Assembly: GCA_958295665.1 (NCBI GenBank)
Contig: OY282559.1
Span: forward strand, 270,394,347 to 270,458,346
Source: Tipula vernalis
Lineage: Eukaryota; Arthropoda; Insecta; Diptera; Tipulidae
DNA: 64,000 nt
Reading direction: 5' to 3'
Shown here: one piece after another, positions 1 to 15,488 of the stretch
How the letters are laid out: every line of letters begins with the position of its first letter
How positions within the stretch are numbered: the first letter of the stretch is position 1
Made by a program: the position numbers and the translations under genes
Notes under the pieces: generated by a model
Seen by the model: only the letters and a program-made list of their open reading frames with translations
Database searches by the model: none
What the model was told of the DNA's origin: nothing

Positions 1-999
1 AGTTAAGTAAAACGACATTCGAAGTTAAATGTTAAACTGATTTCTAAATAAATAAATTTTAGCCCAAAGAGTGTTTAATATTATTATTTAACTGTTCTGC
101 GGGGCTAAAAAAAAATAACTTTGCCGCTATGTCAAGAAATTGCACAAAAAAGGCGTTAAATATGGTCAACTCCTGCTGTTGGAGTTGAAGCACACCAGAT
201 ATTTCTAAGAGTGTATGTACGACTATTGCTAAATAGATTATTACAATTGTTGATTGAACGTGTTGTTTCGAGTTCTGTTTAAACGGTTAAACATTTTACA
301 CGATAAAATTTTAAGCCATACGTTATCACATCACTTTTAAGAAATTTGGCGTCTATTTTTTAACGGTTTAACTTAAAAAGCACATTGAAATTTTCTCATT
401 CTAGTTTTAGCACTATTTTAATTATTTAAGGCAAATAGCTTTATCGCTTGCACTTAAATTTACACAAATAGTTCACCACATTATTTTAAGATTCAACTAC
501 AACGTATACTCGTAGTATTTCAAAATGGATGCTTGAATGAGTATCAATTTTTTTGCATCACATCCCTCCGCTGCCACCAAATTTGTTATAGGCAAATCTT
601 AAAGGTGGTTATAATTGTTTATAAAATGAAACACTATAATTTTAATTTATTTCACGAAATATCAAACTTATTTTTATTATTTATTTGTAATTCAAATTTT
701 TTAATATTTTAATTTATTTTATGTAATTTTTATTTAACATTTTTATTTCTTTTTTATTTTCCAACATTTTTTGTTAAAATACGGAACCGAACTGACTTTT
801 CAACATGTTTGATTACAATTATACAGATTCCGTATTTATATGTATTAGTTCATCTTGATCTTATGTAAAGTGTACAATCCATCAAATATTTATGAATATT
901 ATCAAACAATACATTAAATTATATAAATCAATAATTACATTATATACAACACAATTGTGAATTAAGCAGGGTTATACAACAGTTGCTAAAAACATTGTT
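1..999. other. AT-rich stretch, no gene recognised
   Basis: The stretch is AT-rich with many short A and T runs. I see no open frame with recognisable similarity, no terminal repeats and no RNA gene. It may be intergenic or decayed TE sequence. Confidence 0.4.
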
Positions 1000-1850
1000 G
1001 TTTAATAGTAAAACTTAAAAAAAACCACTTCCTCCTAAACGCTTCAACTACCTAGATTATCTGGTTGGCCGTATACGATTACCCAATAGCAACTACTCCT
1101 AAAATATTCTTCGTTTCTTAGAAATGGTGGGATAGTATCGGCGCTCTATTCTTTCTTACTCTTCTCTTGTTGCGCCTCTAACAAATCTCACCAAAAAGAA
1201 CTAAATATTTGGGAGTGTCAAATTTACCCTTTCAAATGTTCCACTGTTGTCATACGTAAATTATTACAAATCGTTTTTAATTCAGTGCTTCAGTGAACAT
1301 TTATCACGTATAGGTCAAGCTTAGCAAAATTACTTCATCACCTAGAGTAAGAGTGTTTTGCGGCTGTGCTTAGTATAAATAAGTTCTGGACATATATATC
1401 GAGGGATATCTTTTCATTATCATCACTGTCTGTGCAGTGCTTAAATGGTTTATGAGCCAGAAACAGGTCACAGGCAGGATAGCGCAATACAGCGTGGTAG
1501 TGTATCACAGAACGTCACACCGGATGCACTTTCGAGAGCCTTTATCAAAGAAATCGTTCTAAATGATAATGGCTTTAATATTAACCTCAACTCCGTATCC
1601 TTCAAATCTACTGAATATTTAGATTAGAGAACACAATTCACCTCTTAAATCTTCCAGATTTTCCTGTCTAATTTCGGTGTTGAACATTCACGGCGAATAT
1701 ATCGAAGCACGTAAATCAATATATAGCATCGGCTTTGAGAGCTTGTATTGACGACAATCACACTGTGTGTGATCAATACATTCTTGAGATTATCTGTGCT
1801 CTGCGACAGGTTGTGCATTACTCGACGAAGTAATCTCTTCATTTTTTAAT
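1000..1850 (+). pseudogene. Ty3/gypsy pol remnant (RT end to RNase H region)
   Basis: The stretch is a diverged copy of 57709-58440. Shared landmarks include the block starting with GTTGCTAAAAACATTG, the cttcctcctaaa segment, a frame reading like the 'FLRMVGW' motif that follows the gypsy reverse transcriptase, and a block around ttaatattaacctcaa. The 57-58 kb copy is preceded by a recognisable gypsy RT region, which supports the identification. The frame is broken many times; the longest intact piece is the 60-residue frame at 1445-1627. It is a dead remnant. The clade is not determinable. Confidence 0.5.
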
Positions 1851-1907
1851 GTTTGTTTAGCTACAATCGTCAAAATGACTGTATTACTTGAAAACACCTC
1901 CAATCTG

Positions 1908-1954
1908 TTATGGTTTGGGCTGGATCTCGAAATCTATTATGGTTTGGGCTGGAT
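1908..1954. repeat. 29-bp short tandem duplication
   Basis: An 18-bp block (ttatggtttgggctggat) occurs at 1908-1925 and again at 1937-1954, a 29-bp period with under two copies. It is a local slippage-type duplication with no evident function. Confidence 0.7.
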
Positions 1955-2480
1955 TTACCGCTGCGGGAAACTCAAATTGTTTCAAACGATTTGGATAAAA
2001 TTGTTTAAAAATATTTGGTATTTAATCAGTCTTCGAATTTTATTGCTTGTGCTTTCTCGAATAAAACGATGGGCTACCTCTAGTTCCGACAAGGTTCAAC
2101 ACCTAATAGTTTGTAAACCAATTCACTAATATAAAATATCGTAAAAATTCCTACATACTACACCATTGTGTAAATTCATCATTCAATATTCAATAAGAAC
2201 TAGATTTTTTCTGTGGAATCATTTGAATTCTGTGGCTTCTGAACATCATCCGGAAATACTTGAAGAATTGCCCGAAAATCTAAATTAAACCAAAACCTAA
2301 AAATTCCACATTTCGAAAATTTTACGACCTAACTTTAATTGAATCCAAACTAAACTAGAACAATATCGTAAATCCAAATGTTGTACATGTAGAATTACGC
2401 AAGACAATTAGACAATTTCAACTATAAAATTAAACTTTACTTAAAAAGTAATAAACCACCAAATCCGAAAATCTAGATAA

Positions 2481-2503
2481 GGGGGGGGGGGGGGGGGGGG
2501 GGG
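2481..2503. repeat. Homopolymer of 23 G
   Basis: There are 23 consecutive G residues in very AT-rich surroundings. It could be real slippage, a G-quadruplex-prone tract, or an assembly or consensus artefact. The surrounding 2130-3010 stretch holds no gene I recognise. Confidence 0.95.
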
Positions 2504-3011
2504 TTTACTCCAGCCATTACTTTTATGGAGAATTGTTTTCGAAATTGTGACAAAACGCGATTGTGAGTTCGCAAAACTAGTCACTGGAATTACGAGAGAT
2601 ACACCCATTGACAAAATTAGTAGGCACTGGTGGAGCTGGTGGAATTTTTTAGTAAATTTTCCACATGTCGCTTAGAAATCGATGAATTGATGATCGATAT
2701 TTTGTCTTCATAAGATTTCATAAATTTTCAGTTGGGGTTAGGTATTTATTGCTTTAAAAAACTTAAAAATTTTATTATTCTGGAATTTATTTTATTAATT
2801 TTATTTTAATCTAACAATGAGTACAATTTAAGTTGGAATACAATTATAAATCTCACCGAGCAATGGTTTCATTCGAGTTTATATACATAAAAAATGCAGC
2901 GTTATCACCTTTACATATGTTCACACGTTTTATTTTAAAGTCAATTACATTATATTTTGCATAAAAGGCAAAATATATATTTACAGCATAACTCGTAATA
3001 TTAAACTTGTT

Positions 3012-3335
3012 ATGCATGTTAAAAAATGTGACTGCATGTTTGTTGTTGTAGGTTATCGTGGGCCGAATCGTGTGCGTTATTTATGTTGCCTATTGTTATG
3101 TTACCTGTTGTGGGTTTACATAACTCGGGGCTCTGGACCTGCTATTCCAGCACATTTATTTAAAAATAATTTTACAATATACGGCTCCAGTGTCTGCTGC
3201 AACATGGTGGTATACATGGCTGAGTTCGTTGGACCATTGCATATAAAAGGCATTTCAGTTCCCAATGGACAGAAGGAGGAAGCTATAAGCATTTCGAATT
3301 ATGCGCTTCACCAGTTTTTCGACGTACGTATTTAG
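3012..3335 (+). other. Unrecognised open frame, 107 codons
   Basis: An ATG-initiated frame with a hydrophobic, Cys-rich N-terminal third (CCLLLCYLLWV around residues 25-35) and a more ordinary C-terminal half. A GTACGT sequence directly after the FFD codons could act as a splice donor. I do not recognise the family, and the N-terminal part may be chance. It could be an exon of a host gene, a TE fragment, or nothing. Confidence 0.15.
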
Positions 3336-3494
3336 TTCCAGATGTCCCGAAAACCTGAACAATATCAATTATAAAGGTAATAGTGATTTTTTATGGCTTA
3401 TTATGCGGATTGTCAAATACTGAGTTTTTTATATTTCTCAGCGTATTTAGTTTTGACCTCTATATTCCTTTCGTCCGACAAAAGAATTTGGCTC

Positions 3495-3724
3495 CATCCC
3501 AAAACAGTTCAATGTTGGTATCTTTTTGTCCAGTTAAGTGAAGTTTTCGTATTGGTAACAGATAATAACTGATTTTTTCTAGTTTGCCGGCATTTTTGGC
3601 CAAACTTGTCAGGCTGTTGGCCAACTGTTTTCGCATAAATTGGTACCTGATATCTGCTATTTTTATATGCAGTTAATGCTGATGCCAATTTCTTCCTATT
3701 TTTAATAGCTGATCGCCCGTTCAT
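3495..3724 (-). pseudogene. Tc1-type transposase fragment (central part)
   Basis: The minus-strand frame carries a Tc1-like block: a KNQLLSVTNTKTSLNW segment followed by KRYQHW and, in the same region, residues resembling the W-(S/D)-E-S-F segment around the first catalytic Asp of Tc1 transposases. Only about 75 residues remain, with no HTH domain. A fragment of the same class lies close by on the opposite strand (3880-4062), so the locus looks rearranged. Confidence 0.5.
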
Positions 3725-3879
3725 ACCATCCTTCTCTACTAGTTATCTTTCCTCTTCTACCCCTTCCTAGTCTAGAAGTGGCAGAAAAAATCTCACTATA
3801 TCTAAGGATCGTTGTTTGCGTAGCAAAATGCGAATATTTAATTTAATTAGATATCTCCGCTTGGAAAAATAAAATAAAT

Positions 3880-4062
3880 GTGCTAGAATGGCCGGTCCAA
3901 AGCATCAACCTAACCTCATCCGAATATTATTGGGATCTTGTGAAGAGGAAGATCAGTTCAAGAAAATTAACATCGACTGCCAGTCTAGAGGAAAATATAA
4001 ACGAAAAACTTAATCAGTCACTGACCGGTTCAAACGAAATACTTCCTGCTAGTCATCGATGA
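3880..4062 (+). pseudogene. Tc1-type transposase C-terminal fragment
   Basis: The frame begins LEWPVQSINLTSSEYYWDLV, a decayed form of the Tc1-family 'DWPAQSPDLNPIENLWDxLK' motif that holds the third catalytic residue. Pro and Asn have been replaced and the catalytic Glu is shifted or uncertain. About 60 residues run to a stop at 4060-4062. It cannot be active. Confidence 0.6.
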
Positions 4063-4329
4063 TTTTCGGTCGGAATGATCAATTCCAATATTATGTAATA
4101 GAATAATTTGTACGCTATTCAAAAGGAGTCCTCGCACTTGTGCGATTTCCCTTTTTAAAAATATCACGAAACGCGGTTTTCGAAAGGGCTCTCTTCGTCT
4201 ACAGTCTGTGGCACATGTTGAACATTAAGTTGACGGGGAATATGTCCATTCCGTGTGTCGAGTATCGTATCGATATTAGCACGGAGGTTTCGATAGTATT
4301 CGATATAGTTATAATTGGATCCCATCCCT

Positions 4330-5830
4330 TTGTGCCATAGTAGTTTTTGTAAAGCTGAAAATGATTCAGTCATAACATTTAATTACGAGAATTTGTATTA
4401 TGGTCATGCAGCTAGACTAGCGCGATAGTCAAATAGATAAACGAGGCTGAATTTGTGTACATATTCGTGTACAACTTGTACATTTTCGATTTCTATCAAT
4501 AAAATCAATTTTAAAATAACGCATTTGGTTTAACTATGGAAAATTACGTACGTGTACCAAACTAATGTTTTTAATTATGAACACGATTCCAATTGTGCTC
4601 TATTGAGATCGACAATATTGATCAATTCGAACGTTCATTTAGTATCTGGATTTTTAAGAGCAGAGACACACTAAACGATTTAAAAATGAAAATAATTTTA
4701 ACGTTAGTTATGTGCTATATTGGTTTACTTGAAATTATTGAGGTACGTGGCACTAACTATTTTTGTGTTTAATTTTAATAATCTGAATTTTAAATTAACA
4801 GTCGAAGAAATATCGCGTGATCGCGCTTGATGAGATTTTGTCATATGAGCGTCTTGACCGCAATGTTCCATTATATTCGGAAATGTTTTCTACTGATAAT
4901 TTCATTTTTGAACAAATTGATGACGACATTATTTTTATGAGCGGACATATCATATGGCTTAAAGCAATGAATCGTAATTTACCTATTCAAGTGAATATGC
5001 GCAGCCAATTCTTACATCAAGGTTCTTGGAGGGAAGGACCATTAAAATTATTTATTCCAGATATGTGCCCGGAATACGTTAATCCTACTCGTTTTTGGTA
5101 CAATCTCACCAAATTAGTTACAAAGGAATTGTGCCCTCCACAAAAAGGAGTAATATAAAATTCATAATTGTTGTTTAAGAATAATTCGTAATATTTGTTA
5201 TGCATTCAATTACAGGATAAATGGATAGTACAGCCGCAAAATTTGTCTATTTTAGTGGATTTGCCATCAAGTTTCTCGTTGGGCCCATGGCGTGTTTATT
5301 TTTTAGCTACTCAAGGTTTACCTCCATTTGAAACGTGTAAATTCGGCGTTGGTTTCGAGGCTGAGCTGATCCAAGTATAAAGCTTTGTGTTAAATAACCT
5401 TTTATTGTATGTGTATTCCTTTTTACAAGTATTTAGAGTTCGTAAAATTTTTGATTGTAATTAAAACATTTTAATTTTATTTTATTATATTAATGATTAT
5501 AAAAATACAATTGTAAACAAACGATACAGAATTAAATAATTGTATGACCGGAATTTATAATTAAATTTACAAAAACATCAATTAGAATTAAACATGGATA
5601 ATTTAAAAAAAATTATAATCTCTGATTCTACTCTTTAGTTGGCATGCAATTGTGGATTTGCGGTGCGATAAAACTTACATCACTATCTAAAAACATTGAT
5701 AATTGAACATTTGGCCTCCATTTAAAAAATGTATTATTGGTTATGCGGTAAAAGGGCGAATAGTCGTTCAGCTATGATACAAAACGATTAATCGTCTGTA
5801 AATTAATTGTTTCAGTAAGGCAGGAATAAT
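4330..5830 (+). repeat. Duplicated gene block, copy 1 of 3
   Basis: About 1.5 kb of sequence, from a block reading tagtagtttttgtaaag to one near tctgtaaattaatt, recurs at 24346-25920 and 55034-56520 in the same orientation. It includes about 350 bp upstream of the gene, three exons, two short introns and about 450 bp downstream. The conserved upstream DNA probably contains the promoter, though I cannot point to a core element. The downstream part holds no further gene. Confidence 0.85.
4686..5380 (+). CDS. Secreted CheA/DUF1091-like (ML-type) protein, copy 1
   Basis: Three exons (4686-4742, 4802-5149, 5216-5380) join in frame into 189 residues. Both introns are short (59 and 66 bp), phase 0, with GTACGT/ACAG and GTAATA/ACAG borders. 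Exon 1 is exactly a signal peptide (MKIILTLVMCYIGLLEIIE). The mature part has a CPEYVNPTRFWYNLTKL segment, a CPPQKG motif ending exon 2, and an LPSSFSLGPWRVYF strand pair in exon 3. The spacing Cys...CPxxxG...LP...GxW fits DUF1091/CheA proteins of flies, small secreted lipid-binding-type proteins related to the GM2 activator and tied in Drosophila to gustatory perception. The family assignment is my inference from pattern. The second exon frame runs past its donor only to an in-intron stop, which supports splicing. Mature Cys count is three. Confidence 0.7.
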
Positions 5831-6019
5831 TTATTTGATGGCACGAATTTTCCTTTTGTTAAATGGAATACTGGGGTTGTAATTAGGTCAGGTTTTTCAG
5901 TTTGAGAGAAAATTTTATTTATCTGCTTAACTCAATGCATTGGTTGTAGGGTTTTTTATTTAATCCCGAGCGTGATGCCCTCAAAATACTCACACTCGGC
6001 TGTGGGTTTCCTTGATTAA

Positions 6020-7348
6020 ATTTTGAGCAATTCCTACAGGATGGTTTGCGCACATTTGAACTTCCACACCCAAAATAGAAAACATTCTGGAACTTTTCGT
6101 TACAGTCCTGATATCTATGGCCGATTTCTTTACAATTTCAGTAAATTAAATTTATTACATGATCACCGGTGTAGTTTGCTCTTTCACGCATTTTCTGGAT
6201 TGCCTCTAACGTTTCAGGTCTTTCAAGGTTTGGTTGATGTTAATACTGTTGCAGGTTTTTCGTTGCCAAAATGCATGATTCATTCATTTTTACTTGTTCT
6301 ATACTGTTCGTTAATTCATTTACCGTAAGGCGACGTCTTAAAGAAAAGTCAACAAAACGCCTTGGATCATGTCCAGTTTCGTCCGACATTCTCTCGTATC
6401 TTTGGCACAGAGGTTACATTTTTCTGATACGGCTTGGTAACGCTCTTAATCGGCGGGTGCATATTTTGACAAAGTCTATACAAAAATTCACTTTAGTCTA
6501 AACGATTTTGAAGCCTAGCGAATAATTTATGGACACTCAACGTAAAATCCGAAAAACTTTCTCTCTATTTTGTCATTTGCGGAGTATCTGTTCGCGAATT
6601 TCCTTTCCGCGAAAACCAATCTTCACCCTTTTTTAATAGAAATAGGTGAAGAACTTCTGTCAACTGTGTTTTTGGAAAACCATCATCTTTTGCCATCTGT
6701 TCCAGCATATAAACGAAATCATAAACATTTGTGGTATCGCTACCTTCAAATGACAAGTTTCACTTCTGACGATTTTTAAAGAAATCTGACAGTCGAAACA
6801 CAGATTCTGGGTTTTGAAACGGATTTAGATTTAGTACTGATCTTCTAGTATTTCTTGACGAAATTGCCAGATTGTTATTTGAATGCCTTTGTTGATCTTC
6901 CATAAGATAACCTTCTGGCATATCCGAGGAAGCCTGAAAATTTGTATTTCATATAGCATTTCTTTGAATTTCCATTTTTGAGAAGAAATCCGCCACGAAA
7001 CCCTTTAGACTTTTCCCCTCATTTATCAAAGCTTAATATTTGCTCTGTGGTACCGAACATCAATTTTTTTATTAACACTGGTTGTTGACCTCCGATATTT
7101 GGGTGGCCCTGTTTTCCAGTTGATCCTGAAGAGCTTCTGATAACTGTCCTTGTAATGCTCACATTTTCAATAATTTCTGATGGTGGTGATAGTCTCTCTG
7201 TCTGTCCTGGAGTCGGAACTCGCACCACTCCATAATAGGTTCTTTCAATAACACTTTCAAATAGTGACAAATGAGTGAAAAAATGTGTATCTCTATTTAT
7301 ATGATAAGTATCTACACAAAACTGACAGTAATATATCCATAAAGTCAA
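6020..7348 (-). pseudogene. Ty3/gypsy gag remnant with zinc knuckles
   Basis: Minus-strand fragments line up in gag order. 7348-7019 encodes a Ser/Pro-rich N-terminal segment. 6756-6565 carries a capsid-like block (DFVYMLEQMAKDDGF, then LHLFLLKKGEDWF). Around 6150-6030 are zinc-knuckle pieces (CKEIGHRYQDC, then a Cys-rich CGSSNVRKPSCRNC). The arrangement resembles gag of the tRNA-Lys-primed, Osvaldo-like gypsy element at 39.7 kb and the remnant at 31.9-33.7 kb. Several frameshifts and stops separate the parts, and no LTRs are visible. Confidence 0.55.
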
Positions 7349-8245
7349 ATTGATTTATTTTATTTTTTGTGGGTAAACAGGTTAATAAACTTTATAACAC
7401 AGGTCACACAGGTACTCGATGAATCATTCTAGGTAGACATTAGATGAATCACCAAAACGAATGACTGGATCATTAATTTCTCATTAGGTTTAGTATTAAA
7501 ACCTGGCAAATAGTGTAAAGAGCGTAGCTACGCTGTTAGTTGTACTTTTTGGAATCACTAAAATTCTATTTATTTAAATTTTGAAACAACTGTTGACAAT
7601 ATCAAATATAAGTTCATTGTCCACTAAAGTCAGTGTCGAAAATTACACTAATTTTCGTGCACTAAAATTAGTGCATTTCTCACTTTGGAATTCAAGCGTA
7701 AGTATAAAAATGGAGGTGTGGCCAACACACGACTTTCTTTTTGAGAAATTTTATTTTTTTCTTAATTTTTGCCCACATTTTGTGTAAAGTAGTTTTTTGT
7801 AAACCTTACACTTTTTAAGATATTTGCAAAATAAATTTTCTGGGGCAAGGGAGTGGCCACTTCCGGTAAGCCGATTTGGAGTAAAATTCACTGGGTCCTC
7901 CCAATTTATCAAAAAATTTGGTGGATTTTTTGTATTGGGTTAACCATCTGGGCTGTAGAGAGGACACAGACTGACAGACAGACACCATTTCGAAATCCAC
8001 TTTTTTGAACTCAGGGGATCTCAAAACAGATAAATCTCTAATAATCTCAAGGTCTAAAATTTTCATTATTACTATTCTTTGTTTTGCAAGAGTAAAAGGA
8101 AATAGATGGAATTTTTGAAGATTGGACAATACTCAAACATCCATTTATGACAGAGTTGGTAATACTTACTCGATTCTAAGTTTTAATATTTTTATGGTTT
8201 ATGCCAGATTTGGTAGTACATATTAATTTCTAAATTTCTTTATTT
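7349..8245. other. No gene recognised
   Basis: AT-rich sequence between the gag remnant and the SAMD3-like fragment. The open frames on both strands look random, and I see no repeats of note. Confidence 0.4.
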
Positions 8246-9022
<777 letters not shown>

Positions 9023-9024
9023 TA

Positions 9025-10576
9025 CAGCCTCGGCCAAAAATATAAAGCCCCTATCTATTAGCATTATATATTAATATTATGTCTTTCTAAACAATGGGTG
9101 TTAACGAACGAGTCATCCCACCGAATGCGACCGTTAATTATTGAAAATCACCAATTTTTGTTTTGTTTTAGGTTCTTAACAAGAAGTTGTAGCGTCGTAA
9201 AATTTTTTTATTTTAGTTTTGTATTTTATCGTGTGCAGTCTTCACATAAAGTGTTTTAAATCAAAAAGAGTTTTCGTAAGTTTTTTAAGAAAAAAAGTGT
9301 GTTTGTGATAATTATGCCTAAAGCGTGCCAACTCAGTGAAGGAATAAGGGCACAAATTGTGTTGTTGGATTCCCAGGGTGTAAGCAAAATTAAAATATCC
9401 CAAAAATTAAAATGCTCTCGTGGAGCAGTTCAATCTACATTGAAAAGGGTTAAAGAGACCGGTGACTATGCCTATAAACTACGCTCAGGCAGAAATCGTA
9501 TCACTTCGGTAAGAGACGATCGAAAAATTGTGCGAAAATCTCTCAAAACCCGAAGAAAAACATCTGCTGAGATAGCTGCAGAGCATTTAACAGAACAAGA
9601 AGTTCACATTTCGGCACGGACAGTTAGAAGAAGGCTCCTGCAAGCTGGATTGAAAGGTTGTAAAGTAAGAAAAAAACCTTTGCTCTCACTTACCAACATA
9701 AAAAGTCGCTTGAGATGGGCTCGAGAACACAAACATTGGAATGACGTGGATTGGGCGAGAGTTGTTTGGTCAGATGAATCTACTTTTGAGGTAAATATAA
9801 AAAATAAATATTAAAAAATAATTAGTCAAAAAAAAAATAAAAAATTGTGCTATGTATTTTAAAAGAATTAATAGAGAAATTTATGTTAAATTTGATGGAA
9901 TTCTTATAGATTTTTGGAACTCCTGGCGCAACCATCGTAAGAAGAAGAGTCGGGGAAGCATACAATCCTGATTGTATAGTGCCTACCGTAAAGCATGGAG
10001 GGGGTAAACTGATGGTGTGGGGTTGTATGGCATCATCAGGGGTGGGAAAACTGTTGTTTTGTGAGGGTCCGATGAACAGTACCAACTATGTTACCGTCCT
10101 CGAGGCTGCATTGAATGCCTCAATTCGGCAAATCTTTGGGGAAACGGATAGTTCTTCGATAATTTATCAACAGGATAATGTCCCCTGCCATACTTCCCGC
10201 AATACGATGAGTTGGTTTCGAAAAAAACAAATTCGAGTCATGGACTGGCCCGCCCAGTCACCATACCTAAATCCCATTGAAAATTTGTGGTCAATTTAAA
10301 AAAAAAAATCAAGGATCGCAGTATAACTTCAAAGGAAGACCTCAAACGTGCGCTGACAGAGGAATGGAAAAATATATCGAGAAATACCTGCGAAAAATTA
10401 GTACGGTCGATGAATAAAAGAGTCCTGGCTGTCATCAAAGCCAAGGACCTACAAAATACTAAAATTAATAAAATATAAAAAGTATTTCCTAAAAATATTG
10501 AGTTTTAATTTTTGTCTTCATTCGTTTTGTAGATACTGCAATTTGGGAGGGGTGCTTTATAATTTGGCCAAGGCTG
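9025..10576 (+). mobile_element. Tc1-type DNA transposon with both ends
   Basis: The left end at 9025 reads CAGCCTCGGCCAAAAATATA. The reverse complement of the right end (to 10576) reads CAGCCTTGGCCAAATTATAA, followed on both sides by an AAGC-CCC block. TA dinucleotides flank both ends (9023-9024 and 10577-10578), as expected for Tc1/mariner target duplication. Length is 1552 bp. It encodes one transposase in plus orientation, broken by one frameshift, so it is probably non-autonomous now. It sits inside (TA)n-rich sequence that separates it from the SAMD3-like fragment. Confidence 0.9.
9314..10478 (+). pseudogene. Tc1-type transposase, DD34E, with one intron and one frameshift
   Basis: The ATG at 9314 (MPKACQLSEG) begins two HTH domains (residues about 5-110) with the basic linker KLRSGRNR. 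The catalytic core follows: WSDESTFE (first Asp), YQQDNVPCHT (second Asp), and YLNPIENLW (Glu). The core is split after TFE by 119 bp (9791-9909) with GT...TATAG borders. Removing it continues into IFGTPGAT exactly where family members continue, so it behaves as an intron. After NLWSI a run of 11 A residues near 10297 shifts the frame; the last 60 residues are open in the next frame. Family length is about 340 residues, so only the frameshift is disabling. It would catalyse cut-and-paste at TA sites. Confidence 0.85.
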
Positions 10577-10578
10577 TA

Positions 10579-13095
<2,517 letters not shown>

Positions 13096-13098
13096 AAT

Positions 13099-15488
13099 TT
13101 ATCGAATTTTTTTTTTCATATCACCGATTATTTTTTTGAGTGTGGGAGCCCCATCTGATATTATAGGTAGTACCATTGATTTATATATCAGTAGCTTATT
13201 TTCGAGATTCATTTTACTATTTTTGTTTATCAATGGGTATAGACATCTTAGTAATTTATATGACTTCTCAATTATTTTACTTACATGAGTTTTAAAAGTT
13301 AATCTTTGGTCTAAATGGATACCTAGATATTTCACTGATTGACTCCAATTTAAAGATGTGTTCATAAGCATGATTGGTCCATCAGGTAATTTTCTAATAG
13401 CACGGCACCGAGTAAAGTATATAGTTTCACATTTAGTAATATTTAAGGATAATTTCCATTTATTGAAATAGTCCATAAGATCATTTACGTAAGATTGTAG
13501 TTTTAAAGTAATAGTCGAGCCTAGTTCATGGGAGGTAAAAATCGCTATATCGTCTGCGAAAAGTGCAATTTGGCAATCATTATATTTTGGAACATCATTG
13601 ATAAAAATATTGAATAAAAGTGGGCTCAAAACAGCACCTTGAGGGACTCCATTGAAAAATACTTTTTTGCTTGAATGGGAGTTAGAGATTTGTACAAAAA
13701 ACTTTCGATTATTAAGAAATGATTTTACAATTTTTAACATATATAAAGGAAAATTTAAACATTTCATTTTATAAATGATCCCATCTCTCCATACAGGATC
13801 AAATGCACTTTTAAGGTCTAAAAGTACCATACCCGTAGATTTATGAATTTCACGATTTGTTTTGATATGATTGGTTAAACGATGAATTTGGTGAATCGTA
13901 GAATGTTGCGATTTAAATCCGAATTGCTCATTTATAAGTAAATTATTTTCTGTTATATACTCATCCATTCTAGCTTTTATTAGTCGCTCAAAGATCTTTC
14001 CTAGACAACTTAATAGACTGATTGGACGGTAACTTGTGATTTTCGTAGGATCTTTTCCTGGTTTTAAAATAGCAATTTTCCATTCGTTGGGGAAATGCCC
14101 AAACAAAAGACATTTATTTAACATGTTAGTCAGCTTCCGTATTGCAACCGTTGGTAATTTTTTTAACAGCAAGTTAGGGATCTGGTCTATGCCCGGAGCT
14201 TTAAGTGGTCGGACTGATTTAATAACTGAAATTTATTCTTCAACTGTTATTAGGTCAACACTAGAAGGTCTTTCTGATATATTAATTGAGTTAATTTCTT
14301 CGCATTAGAAAATGCATTACACTTTTCTCCGTTTGTAAATAGACGCGTTTCGTTATTATCATCTTTAAGTGGAGGGATAGAGCAAGGTTTATTTTTAAAA
14401 TTCTTAGCTGTCTTCCAAAATTTCTTGGATCCTTTTTCAATATCCTTCAGATTATTTTGCCACTTAACGTTGATCAAGGTCCAATCATTTCCTGTTTTTT
14501 TTTGTTTAGGTAGTTTACTACTGTTTTTAAATGAGAGTATCTGTATCTAGTATATTGTCTACGCCTAATATTTCTTAATTTGATAAGTTCTTTGATCTCA
14601 TCCGTCAGCTGGATGCACTCCGAGTGTCTAACCAGTATTTCAGGTACGCTAATTAAACGGGCTTTAATAATTATGTCAGAAAATTGATTTATCCAGTTTT
14701 GGATTAGTGTACTAGTATTAATACTAGTAGTACATAATATTTCATCATTTGCGATTTGATACTCAATAAACTGTCTATATAGTTTCCAGTCCGCTCCATG
14801 ATAATTAAAGTAGGTTGGAGTAAATATATTACCAGTGATTGTAAAATTCAAGTCACAAGTGACTGGAAAATGATCTGAATTGAGATCAAGTACGGTTTTA
14901 CCGCCATGAACATGCATCGATTGATTGGTTAGAAGAGATCCAAGTAACTTGGAAACCCTCTATAACTATAATAAGTTGGTTTATCAGGAACTAGAATGGT
15001 GAAGTTATTAGAGTTTATGTGTAAACAATGCAATATGCGACCACCCTTATTGTTCCTAACATAGTCCCAACTGGTATGCCTAGAGTTTACGTCGCCACCC
15101 AAAATAAAGGGAGATGTAAAATTTGTCAATTTCAACAAGTCATTTCGAAAATCATTATGATTTGAGTTTGGGCAGTAACAGCAACAGAATATTTTTAAAT
15201 GGTCACCTCCCTCAAGATTTACGGACATTCCGATAGATTCTATAGATTTCAAATTAATTGCAGACATTGAATTATGTGAAATATTTTTTCGAATTAAAAT
15301 TGCCACTCCACCTTTTTCTTGTACTAAACGGTCGTTTCTGTAAATAAAATAGTCAGTAAAAGTAAGTATTATGTTAAATTTTAAATGAGTTTCTGTCAGT
15401 AGCATTATGTCTACATTATTAGCTTCTAAGAAAGTTTCCAGTAAATGTTTTTTTGGTTTAACACTTCGTGCGTTCCAAGTAGAATTAT
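13099..15488 (-). pseudogene. Non-LTR ORF2: APE endonuclease plus reverse transcriptase
   Basis: The frame opens near 15488 with an STWNARSVKPKK-type start typical of ORF2. The endonuclease piece (15405-14929) has LLTETHL (catalytic Glu) and GGDVNSRHTSWD. The next piece (14917-14474) begins with LNSDHFPV, the final APE motif. A linker piece covers 14477-14250. The RT piece (14172-13099) has SYRPISLLSCLGKIFERLI, LLDLKSAFD, GVPQGAVLSPLLFNIFINDV and FADDIAIF, with the FADD catalytic box intact. It would nick target DNA and reverse-transcribe its own RNA. Frameshifts near 14920, 14480 and 14200 and the loss of the C-terminus make it inactive. Confidence 0.85.
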
